A stretch of DNA of 47,888 nucleotides from JAFTYR01 sp964571375. GTDB taxonomy: Bacteria; Pseudomonadota; Gammaproteobacteria; Burkholderiales; Burkholderiaceae_F. The DNA lies in NCBI GenBank assembly GCA_964571375.1, contig CAZNBL010000007.1:1-47888 (forward strand), given 5' to 3'. A program made the translations under genes and the position numbers. Shown piece by piece: positions 41,748 through 47,888 of the stretch. How positions within the stretch are numbered: position 1 is the first letter of the stretch; each line of letters starts with the position of its first letter. The notes under the pieces were generated by a model. The model ran no database searches, was not told where the DNA came from, and saw only the letters and a program-made list of their open reading frames with translations.

Positions 41748-43566
41748 ATTTTGCAAGGGACTGTTGCAGTTTCAGATCCAACTCTTCCCAGCGCTCGTAG
41801 CAACGGGAAAGTTCATCTTCAACCGTCTTCATAGCCTGCCCGTCTTTAAGGATCTCCTCCGGACTTCTTCTGCCGTAATCGGGGCTCTGCATCGCTTCGA
41901 GCATTTCATCTCTCTGAGACTCAAGCTTTTCGATCATCTCGGGAAGAGCATCGAGCTCCTTCTGTTCCTTATAAGAAAGTTTCACCTTCGGAGCTGCCTT
42001 CTGACGGGGCGCCGCAGCCTTAGGTTTAGCCGTCTTAAGCGGTTCTGCAGGCACACGGTGCTTAAGCCATTCTTCGTAGCCGCCGACGTAGGGACGCCAG
42101 ATTCCGCCAGCATCCGGAGCAAGAACCAAAGTTGCTACGTTATCCATGAAATCTCGGTCGTGAGATACCAGGATCACCGTGCCAGGATAATTGCTGAGCG
42201 TCTCCTCAAGCAGTTCGAGAGATTCGATATCCAGGTCGTTTGTCGGCTCGTCCATAACCAGGAGATTGGCCGGTCTGGCAAACAGTTTGGCAAGCAGCAG
42301 ACGGTTCCTTTCGCCGCCGGAGAGGCTGGAAACCTTGACGTTGACGCGATGCGGCGGAAACAGAAATTCACCGAGATAGCCGATCACGTGCTTACGTGTT
42401 CCGCCGATCTCAACCCAGTCGGAACCCGGAGAAACCGTTTCCTGAAGTGTCTTTGTAGGATCCAAAGTTTCTCTGAGCTGATCGAAGTAAGCAATCTGCA
42501 GATTGGTACCGAGCTTGACCGTACCGGCATCGGGCTCGAGCTGACCGAGAATAATCTTGATGAGAGTACTCTTACCGACACCGTTCGGTCCGATCAGACC
42601 GAGCTTGTCGCCGCGCATAATGCGCATCGACAGGTCGTTGACGACAACTTTCTCTCCGAAAGACTTGGAGACATCCGTCAGTTCGGCAACCAGTTTGCCG
42701 CTTCGTTCGCCGGCATCGAGCGACATTTTGGTCACGCCGACACGGTCGCGTCTTTCTTCTCTCTGACGACGCAACTGTTCCAGACGGCGCACGCGACCTT
42801 CATTACGTGTACGTCGTGCTTCGATACCTTTGCGGATCCAGACTTCTTCCTGAGCCCAGAACTTGTCGAAATTTCTGCGGGCAATATCTTCGGCCGCAAT
42901 TTCTTCGCTCTTACGGGTTTCGTACTCTTCGAAGGACCCGGGGTACAAACGGATAATGCCGCGGTCGAGCTCGGCAATCTTCGTAACGACGCGGTTCAGG
43001 AATGCTCTGTCATGCGTTACCGTCATCATGCTCTTGGAGCCGCGGAACTCGCTGACCAGGATATCCTCGAGCGCAAGAATTGCATCCACATCGAGGTGGT
43101 TGGTCGGCTCGTCCAGCAAAAGCAGATCCGGAGACATTGCCAATGCCAGCGACAGAGCAGCCTTCTTCTTTTCGCCGCCCGACGCTCTCTGAAGATTCAG
43201 CTGATCCTCGGAAAGACCGAATCGGTGCAGGTACTCGACGATACGGGACTGAATCTGCCACTTTTCGCGCTCATCCTCGAGCTTATCGAGGCCGCCGCGC
43301 TTAATCAGAGATTCCATCGAACTGTCGGCTTCAGGGAACACCGGTTCCTGTTCGACATAAATCACCTTCATGCCGTCCAGACGCTTGATAACACCTTCAT
43401 CAAGTTTCTCGGTGCCTGCCACGACCTTCATTAAAGAACTCTTGCCGGCACCGTTACGTCCGATCAGACCGAGTCTTTCACCTTCGCTGATAGTAAGCTC
43501 CGCATTGTCCAACAACGGAGCATCGCCCCAGGCAAGTGTTGCCCCGAGCATCGAAATCATTGTCAC
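41746..43566 (-). CDS. uup: ABC-F family ATPase Uup
   Basis: The 606-residue soluble protein has two ABC ATPase domains (Walker A GRNGAGKSS and GPNGVGKST; signatures ASGGEKKK and LSGGERNR; Walker B with DEPTNHLD and DEPTNDLD). The Uup hallmark WIRKGIEARRTRNEGRVRRL lies in the linker, and a C-terminal coiled coil (about 530-606) is present. ABC-F proteins act on the ribosome; Uup also affects transposon excision and DNA branch processing in E. coli. GTG at 43566 follows GGAGG by seven bases and overlaps the upstream lpoA-like stop (GTGA). ATG at 43560 is an alternative. Confidence 0.93.
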   Translation of the reverse strand: MTMISMLGATLAWGDAPLLDNAELTISEGERLGLIGRNGAGKSSLMKVVAGTEKLDEGVIKRLDGMKVIYVEQEPVFPEADSSMESLIKRGGLDKLEDEREKWQIQSRIVEYLHRFGLSEDQLNLQRASGGEKKKAALSLALAMSPDLLLLDEPTNHLDVDAILALEDILVSEFRGSKSMMTVTHDRAFLNRVVTKIAELDRGIIRLYPGSFEEYETRKSEEIAAEDIARRNFDKFWAQEEVWIRKGIEARRTRNEGRVRRLEQLRRQREERRDRVGVTKMSLDAGERSGKLVAELTDVSKSFGEKVVVNDLSMRIMRGDKLGLIGPNGVGKSTLIKIILGQLEPDAGTVKLGTNLQIAYFDQLRETLDPTKTLQETVSPGSDWVEIGGTRKHVIGYLGEFLFPPHRVNVKVSSLSGGERNRLLLAKLFARPANLLVMDEPTNDLDIESLELLEETLSNYPGTVILVSHDRDFMDNVATLVLAPDAGGIWRPYVGGYEEWLKHRVPAEPLKTAKPKAAAPRQKAAPKVKLSYKEQKELDALPEMIEKLESQRDEMLEAMQSPDYGRRSPEEILKDGQAMKTVEDELSRCYERWEELDLKLQQSLAK

Positions 43567-44711
43567 AGTCCTGCCTCCTGGCTGCTTTCTACAAATTCAG
43601 GTTCATCCTGATCACGGGTCTGAACCTTGGTCGTTACAACGACCGGCGTAAGGTATCTCGCCACATGCGAACCTTCGCTCTTATCAAAGTGAATTCTTCC
43701 GCTCATACCGTCTGCGTAATCGACCTTCTGATGCCACTCAAGCCATTCTTTGCCGAGTCTCCAGGCATCGATACCTACCGAGAACATCAGACGGTCTTCG
43801 GCGGTCATTTTCAGCAGACGGTCACGGTACTTGCCGTACGTTGTGGAATCAAGTTCCGTAATTGCGGGAATCTCAAGCGTCACCATGCCGCGCAGGTCAT
43901 TGGACTGCGTATGGGCGCTCATAGCATCTTCATTATTTTTCGGATCGGTATAGCTTGTTCCGTAAACAGGCGTGTACGGAGCCAGGAACGGACGCACCAT
44001 ACTTGCGTATGTCGAATTCATCGCAAAAATTGTGCCTCGGAATTCCTGCTCTTCGGAGCGAACCATCTCTCTGAGGTCCGACGGCGCGAGCGACATACGT
44101 ACGCTGGCAATCTCTTCTTTATCGAGTGCAGCTTCGGCGGCATCCGCCAGGCGCTGATCATACGGATTCGAAGTCGTCAGAATCAGGAACGGCAGATTGG
44201 CTTCTGCGTTTCTCTTTGTCTTGGCGACGGCTTCCGATACGAGCTGAATCATCTGACTTTCAGCCGACATATCCATGTTGATGAACAGCTCGGGGACAAC
44301 CTCGGCGCTTGTGCGGTTGATTGCCAGCACCGGAAGCGGAACAAACGGCATCTGAGCAACTTCATCGACGTTGCTCTTGATAATCGGTCCGATCACGAGC
44401 ATGGCTCCCTCGTCGGCAACCCTCTCGAGAACCTTGGCAACGCCTTCTTCTGGCGTAATTGCGACCTGTCTGATCGTATAGTTATCCTTATCTTCTCCGT
44501 AGGAGGCTAAAATCCCATCTCTGAAGGGTTTTGTCACTGCATACGCAGGGCTTGCCTCCGGCGGAGTCAGCACAACAAGCAAAGGCTTATCAACAGCTTT
44601 TTCTCCGTCCTGAGCAACAGCCGTCTGCGCCTGCACAGCAGGCACTGTTGCGCACAGAACTACCGCTGACAAAAACTGCCCCATTCGTTGTCTATTTTTA
44701 ACTGAGGTCAC
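43563..44711 (-). CDS. LpoA/LppC-like penicillin-binding protein activator (short form)
   Basis: 382 residues. A signal peptide (FLSAVVLCATVPAVQA|QTA) precedes a type-1 periplasmic-binding-fold domain (KPLLVVLTPPEASPAYAVTKPFRDGI ... LVIGPIIKSNVDEVAQ). Divergence from rsmI is the classic yraM/yraL (lpoA/rsmI) neighbourhood. E. coli LpoA is about 678 residues, lipidated, with N-terminal TPRs; here no lipobox is seen and only the C-terminal fold is present. GTG at 44711 is supported by GGAG six bases upstream; ATG at 44684 is an alternative with a shorter signal peptide. A role in activating peptidoglycan synthase is inferred from family and context. Confidence 0.75.
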   Translation of the reverse strand: MTSVKNRQRMGQFLSAVVLCATVPAVQAQTAVAQDGEKAVDKPLLVVLTPPEASPAYAVTKPFRDGILASYGEDKDNYTIRQVAITPEEGVAKVLERVADEGAMLVIGPIIKSNVDEVAQMPFVPLPVLAINRTSAEVVPELFINMDMSAESQMIQLVSEAVAKTKRNAEANLPFLILTTSNPYDQRLADAAEAALDKEEIASVRMSLAPSDLREMVRSEEQEFRGTIFAMNSTYASMVRPFLAPYTPVYGTSYTDPKNNEDAMSAHTQSNDLRGMVTLEIPAITELDSTTYGKYRDRLLKMTAEDRLMFSVGIDAWRLGKEWLEWHQKVDYADGMSGRIHFDKSEGSHVARYLTPVVVTTKVQTRDQDEPEFVESSQEAGL

Positions 44712-44712
44712 C

Positions 44713-45624
44713 GTGGACTCCGCAAAATTGATTGATGATAACAGCCTGATCCATACAGCTGGTTTACCTGCTCAGGATCTTCCGGATGCTTGCCTGTATA
44801 TCGTAGGGCTGCCTATCGGAAATCTCGGCGATATTACCCTGAGAGCTCTCTGGGTACTGAATCACGTCGACATCGTGGCAGCAGAAGACACACGCCAATC
44901 CCGGAAAGTACTTGAGAAGTTTAATATATCCGTCCCGCTCTGCTGTGTTCATCAGCACAACGAACACGAAGGTGCAGAAGAACTTCTCGGCTACCTGCGC
45001 GAAGGAAAACGCGTCGCCCTCGTCACCGATGCCGGCACTCCGGCCGTCTCCGACCCCGGCTCCAAGGTCGTCAAAACAGTCCGCGACAACGGCTTCCGTG
45101 TTATTCCGATTCCGGGATGCTCGGCTGTCGTCACCGCTATGTCTGCCGCAGGCATGGCTCCCGAAGGTTTTATTTTCCACGGCTTCCTCGAGGGCGGTAA
45201 AGTCGAACGTTCCCGCATGATCGCCGAACTTGCGTCTACCGGCCGAACATTCGTTCTCTACGAAGCTCCGCACCGAATCTGCAAGCTCGCTCAGGAAATC
45301 GCCGATACGCTGGAAGACGAACGCCGCGTTGTCGTCGCCCGTGAACTCACTAAGAAATTCGAAACACTCGAATCCATGCAAAGCACGGAACTTTCCGCCT
45401 GGGCCAAAGCTCACCGCCCGCTCGGAGAATACGTTGTTATCGTCAACGCCAAAGAAGAGAAGTGCGATTCAAACCTCGACGGCGCAACTCAAGCTTGGAT
45501 CTCCAAGCTTGCCGAACATCTTCCGACAGGATTACTAGCCTCTGTTGCATCTGAAATTTCCGGCATTCCGAAGAAGCAGATTTACGACACAATCCTGGCA
45601 ATCAAACAGGATCGAGCTGATTAA
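44713..45624 (+). CDS. rsmI: 16S rRNA (cytidine(1402)-2'-O)-methyltransferase
   Basis: RsmI methylates the ribose of C1402 in the 30S decoding centre. The 303-residue tetrapyrrole-methylase-fold protein has LYIVGLPIGNLGDITLRAL, AAEDTRQS, HEHNE-like QHNEHEGAEELL and DAGTPAVSDPG, all family landmarks. GTG at 44713 follows GAGG by five bases and leaves about 14 residues before the usual N-terminus. It diverges from the lpoA-like gene with only one base between the two start codons. Confidence 0.95.
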   Translation: MDSAKLIDDNSLIHTAGLPAQDLPDACLYIVGLPIGNLGDITLRALWVLNHVDIVAAEDTRQSRKVLEKFNISVPLCCVHQHNEHEGAEELLGYLREGKRVALVTDAGTPAVSDPGSKVVKTVRDNGFRVIPIPGCSAVVTAMSAAGMAPEGFIFHGFLEGGKVERSRMIAELASTGRTFVLYEAPHRICKLAQEIADTLEDERRVVVARELTKKFETLESMQSTELSAWAKAHRPLGEYVVIVNAKEEKCDSNLDGATQAWISKLAEHLPTGLLASVASEISGIPKKQIYDTILAIKQDRAD

Positions 45625-45638
45625 GATTCAGCTTTAGC

Positions 45639-45686
45639 CCCTCCTGCGAGTACAATTGCTTACAAACCGAACGAAAAGCAGGAGGG
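45639..45686 (+). promoter_or_regulatory. Inverted repeat sequestering the ppk2 ribosome-binding site
   Basis: CCCTCCTGC (45639-45647) is the exact complement of GCAGGAGGG (45678-45686), which contains the ppk2 Shine-Dalgarno GGAGGG. In an RNA read through from rsmI the two would pair over 9 bases and hide the site. TACAAT (45651-45656), inside the loop, could be a -10 element whose transcripts lack the upstream arm. The -35 (TTCAGC, 18 bases upstream) is weak. Confidence 0.5.
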
Positions 45687-45690
45687 AAGC

Positions 45691-46860
45691 GTGGCTTCAC
45701 CTAAACAAAAAAAATCAAAGAAAACTACTGTCGCTGATAAACCCGAACAAACTTCTGCATTCGAGACTCCGACAGAAACTATTGAATCCTCTCCCGTCAC
45801 ACAAGAGTCCGAGGTTGCCGACTACGTAACGCAACAAACCTCCGCCTCCTGGGGTGAGCGCGAAATGCAGGGAATCCTCTCCATTCTTGACGGCCACTCT
45901 CCCGAGGACCGCAAAGCAATTCTCAAGTCTTTGCTCCAGAGAGAAAAAATCCGTCAGAACGAAGATGAAAATCAGAAAGACGCTGACAACGAAATCAATC
46001 CGAACTGGAAGGACGGCGCCTATCCGTATAAGAACCGGATGAGCACCAAGCGGTACGAAAAAGAAAAGTATCTGCTGCAGGTCGAATTGCTCAAGCTGCA
46101 GTCCTGGGTCAAGGAAACAGGACAAAAAGTCGTCATTCTTTTCGAAGGCAGAGATGCCGCCGGCAAAGGCGGTACAATCCGTCGCTTCATGGAACATCTG
46201 AATCCCCGCGGCGCGCGTGTGGTTGCTTTGGAAAAACCGACCGTTCAGGAACAGGGACAGTGGTACTTCCAGCGCTACATCACACACCTGCCGACCGCCG
46301 GTGAAATCGTTCTTTTCGACCGCTCCTGGTACAACAGAGCAGGCGTAGAACGGGTCATGGGCTTCTGCAATGACGAGCAGTACATCGAATTTATGAGAGA
46401 GTGTCCGGAATTCGAGCGTTTCCTGACCCGCAGCGGCATCTACCTCATCAAGTTCTGGTTCTCGGTAAGCCGCAAAGAACAGAGAAGACGCTTCAAGGAA
46501 CGTCGCATCCATCCGCTCAAGCAGTGGAAACTCTCTCCGGTCGATCTGGCCTCCCTCGATAAATGGGACTGCTACACCAAGGCAAAAGAAACGATGTTCC
46601 TTAATACCGACACAGTTTCTTCACCGTGGACCGTTATTAAGAGCGACGATAAGAAACGCGCACGCCTGAATGCGATGCGATACGTTTTGCATATGCTCCC
46701 GTATAAGAACAAAGATCTGAACGCCATCGGAGCAATCGATCCGCTTATTCTCGGACGTGCCAATACCATTTATGAAAAGGGTGAGCACAGCGACGCACTT
46801 CTGCAACTCGCTCAGCACGTAGAGGACGAACAGCGGGATGAAGACAAACACAACAAATAA
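45691..46860 (+). CDS. ppk2: Polyphosphate kinase 2
   Basis: PPK2 transfers phosphate from polyphosphate to nucleoside diphosphates (class I). 389 residues: an N-terminal disordered Lys/Thr/Glu-rich extension of about 105 residues, then the catalytic domain with Walker A FEGRDAAGKGGT, Walker B VLFDRSWYNRAGVERVMGFC and the lid RRRFKERRIHPLKQWKLS. GTG start follows GGAGGG by four to five bases. It follows rsmI after 66 bases and has its own terminator. Confidence 0.94.
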   Translation: MASPKQKKSKKTTVADKPEQTSAFETPTETIESSPVTQESEVADYVTQQTSASWGEREMQGILSILDGHSPEDRKAILKSLLQREKIRQNEDENQKDADNEINPNWKDGAYPYKNRMSTKRYEKEKYLLQVELLKLQSWVKETGQKVVILFEGRDAAGKGGTIRRFMEHLNPRGARVVALEKPTVQEQGQWYFQRYITHLPTAGEIVLFDRSWYNRAGVERVMGFCNDEQYIEFMRECPEFERFLTRSGIYLIKFWFSVSRKEQRRRFKERRIHPLKQWKLSPVDLASLDKWDCYTKAKETMFLNTDTVSSPWTVIKSDDKKRARLNAMRYVLHMLPYKNKDLNAIGAIDPLILGRANTIYEKGEHSDALLQLAQHVEDEQRDEDKHNK

Positions 46861-46923
46861 CTGTTCCGTACCGACCTTAACGGGGGTATAGTTCACAAAC
46901 AGTTAGGTTTTGTCCTTAACTTG

Positions 46924-46948
46924 AAAAAAATCCGGGCACTGCCCGGAT
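46924..46948 (-). terminator. Intrinsic terminator downstream of the YbhB-family gene
   Basis: On the minus strand ATCCGGGC/GCCCGGAT with a 3-base loop is followed by seven T. Confidence 0.8.
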
Positions 46949-46962
46949 CGATCTGAGATGAC

Positions 46963-47001
46963 AGTTTGAACGGGACCGAGTCCTGTTCAAACTTCTTTTT
47001 T
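46963..47001 (+). terminator. Intrinsic terminator of ppk2
   Basis: AGTTTGAAC...GTTCAAACT arms, extended inward by GGA/TCC with a G.T pair, are followed by TTCTTTTTT. It lies about 100 bases after the ppk2 stop and just past the convergent gene end. Confidence 0.8.
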
Positions 47002-47470
47002 ATCTGGCAGGGAATCTTCCCATAATCTCTGCCATACCGACCACCTTTCCGTCGATTGCCTCAAGAACCTGTTTACGAGTCAGTCCCTTTTTCTCAAATC
47101 GGGTCATCACGGCATAAGCCTTGAAGTAATAACGGTGCGTGCCGATCGGCGGCTTCGGGCCGACATAGCCGAGTCGGTCCTTATCATTCATCCCCTCTGC
47201 CGCATTCGGAAACAGCGAACGGATATCGGCTCCTGCCGGCAGTTCCAAATTCTTAGCCGGAAGGTTATAGAGCACCCAATGAGTAAAAACTCTCTGAGGC
47301 GCAGCAGGATCGGGCGCATCCGGATCCGAGCAGATCAGGACCACCGACTTTGCTGCCGCGGGCACATCGGAAATTGTCAGCTGAGGCGAAATATCTTCGC
47401 CGAACTGAGTGAATCGCTCAGGGAGCATCTCCCCGTGGGAAAAGTCTTCGGATTGAATTTGCATAGACAT
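47000..47470 (-). CDS. YbhB/YbcL family (PEBP, Raf-kinase-inhibitor-like) protein
   Basis: 156 residues, nearly the length of E. coli YbhB (158), with the phosphatidylethanolamine-binding-protein fold. Landmarks are the ligand-pocket segment CSDPDAPDP (DPDAP), FTHWVLYNLP, and the GYVGPKPPIGTHRYYFKAYA motif. The biological role of bacterial members is not established. ATG at 47470 gives the family N-terminus; the longer in-frame ORF would run across the upstream terminator. No strong ribosome-binding site is seen. Confidence 0.9.
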   Translation of the reverse strand: MSMQIQSEDFSHGEMLPERFTQFGEDISPQLTISDVPAAAKSVVLICSDPDAPDPAAPQRVFTHWVLYNLPAKNLELPAGADIRSLFPNAAEGMNDKDRLGYVGPKPPIGTHRYYFKAYAVMTRFEKKGLTRKQVLEAIDGKVVGMAEIMGRFPAR

Positions 47471-47488
47471 ACCGCAGGCTTTGAAATT

Positions 47489-47521
47489 TAAAAAAAGCGC
47501 AGGATTAGGGCCCGCGCTTTT
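47489..47521 (-). terminator. Intrinsic terminator after the CBS-domain gene
   Basis: AAAAGCGC/GCGCTTTT arms with inner GG/CC pairing, followed on the minus strand by TTTTTTT. It isolates the YbhB-family gene from the upstream gene. Confidence 0.8.
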
Positions 47522-47547
47522 GGCTGTCTCAGATGTTCGGCCGCCGC

Positions 47548-47888
47548 TTACGGTCTGAGAGCTGTTTCTCTTGTCTTGGAAGACTTGACGGAACGTACAA
47601 CGCTGTCGAGCATCACGGAAATTTCTTCCACGATATTCGAAGCAGTGACGATGCCGCAAAGAATACCGTTTTCATCAACAACCGGCAGACGGCGGATACC
47701 CTGTTCGCGCATACGCGCAAGAGCGTCAACCACACCTTCGGTGCAGTGTGCGATCTGAACGGGAGTTGCCATGATATCGTCGGCAGTCAGAGCTTTCGGA
47801 TCACGGTCCAGAGCAACAACTTCAAGAGTGATATCACGGTCGGTGAGCATACCGATAGGCTTGTTGTCAGCGTCGACGACTACCAGGC
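47548..47888 (-). CDS. CBS-domain protein, N-terminus beyond window end
   Basis: The last 113 codons of the gene are visible. Reading continues in frame to the window edge (LVVVDADNKPIGMLTDRDI), so the internal ATG at 47850 is not the true start. The visible part holds the end of a first CBS motif and a complete second one (MREQGIRRLPVVDENGILCGIVTASNI), the tandem layout of small stand-alone CBS proteins that bind adenine nucleotides. The tail is basic (RSVKSSKTRETALRP). Its target is unknown. Confidence 0.85.
   Translation of the reverse strand, partial: LVVVDADNKPIGMLTDRDITLEVVALDRDPKALTADDIMATPVQIAHCTEGVVDALARMREQGIRRLPVVDENGILCGIVTASNIVEEISVMLDSVVRSVKSSKTRETALRP

Noticed and set aside
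41764..43434. Plus-strand ORF of 556 codons opposite uup
   Set aside because: Antisense shadow of the ABC-F gene without protein-family signatures.

Overview
The window (about 48 kb, moderately GC-rich, densely coding) is a chromosomal segment of an anaerobic or microaerophilic Gram-negative betaproteobacterium. Several things point there: the LPS-export block kdsD-kdsC-lptC-lptA-lptB-rpoN followed by ptsN-hprK-rapZ (HPr kinase together with RapZ is a betaproteobacterial combination), fmdB next to aspS, a PPK2 kinase, and an [FeFe]-hydrogenase with its HydF maturase, which is rare in Betaproteobacteria and suggests a gut lineage such as Sutterellaceae. The family assignment is inference from gene order and protein character, not a search result. 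I see no rRNA, tRNA, CRISPR array, IS element, phage gene or attachment site. Both window ends cut genes: purL at the left and a CBS-domain gene at the right.

Layout. 1-4.6 kb: start of purL, glycerate 2-kinase and uvrA (all minus). 4.6-10.8 kb: ssb (plus), a four-gene MacAB/TolC-like export operon (minus) and a HisN-like phosphatase (minus). 11.1-15.5 kb: an EF-G paralogue, an FmdB zinc-ribbon protein and aspS (plus). 15.5-18.1 kb: two small envelope or unknown genes, then a class II aldolase with mtnA (minus), which looks like a DHAP-shunt salvage pair. 18.2-22.1 kb: a Pat-type lysine acetyltransferase and a crotonase-family protein (plus), and a YciA thioesterase (minus). 22.4-30.4 kb: a long plus-strand run with an orphan polar-amino-acid ABC ATPase, kdsD, kdsC, lptC, lptA, lptB, rpoN, ptsN, hprK and rapZ. 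It links KDO/LPS supply and export with sigma-54 and PTS-Ntr control. 30.4-33.6 kb: mutY, mutM and a uracil permease (minus). 33.9-35.5 kb: prfC (plus). 35.6-40.9 kb: the hydrogenase region on the minus strand, with hydA, a Tat-type small subunit, a b-type cytochrome, hydF and a HemW/HemN-like radical SAM gene upstream. 41.1-47.9 kb: a His/Gly/Pro-rich exported protein, the ABC-F protein Uup, an LpoA-like protein diverging from rsmI, ppk2, a YbhB-family protein and the CBS-domain gene.

The most distinctive unit is the hydrogenase operon. Its catalytic subunit has no signal peptide, but the 114-residue small subunit carries an RRGFLK Tat-type motif, and the next gene, overlapping it by 8 bases, is a four-helix cytochrome b. 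The simplest reading is a periplasm-facing, membrane-anchored [FeFe]-hydrogenase exchanging electrons with the quinone pool. It has a near-consensus promoter flanked by two inverted repeats that share an AGGGGT core. Other points worth checking are a hairpin that would bury the ppk2 ribosome-binding site on read-through transcripts, head-to-head start codons of lpoA and rsmI one base apart, a 131-base repeat-bearing gap inserted between lptC and lptA, and the absence of hpf between rpoN and ptsN.
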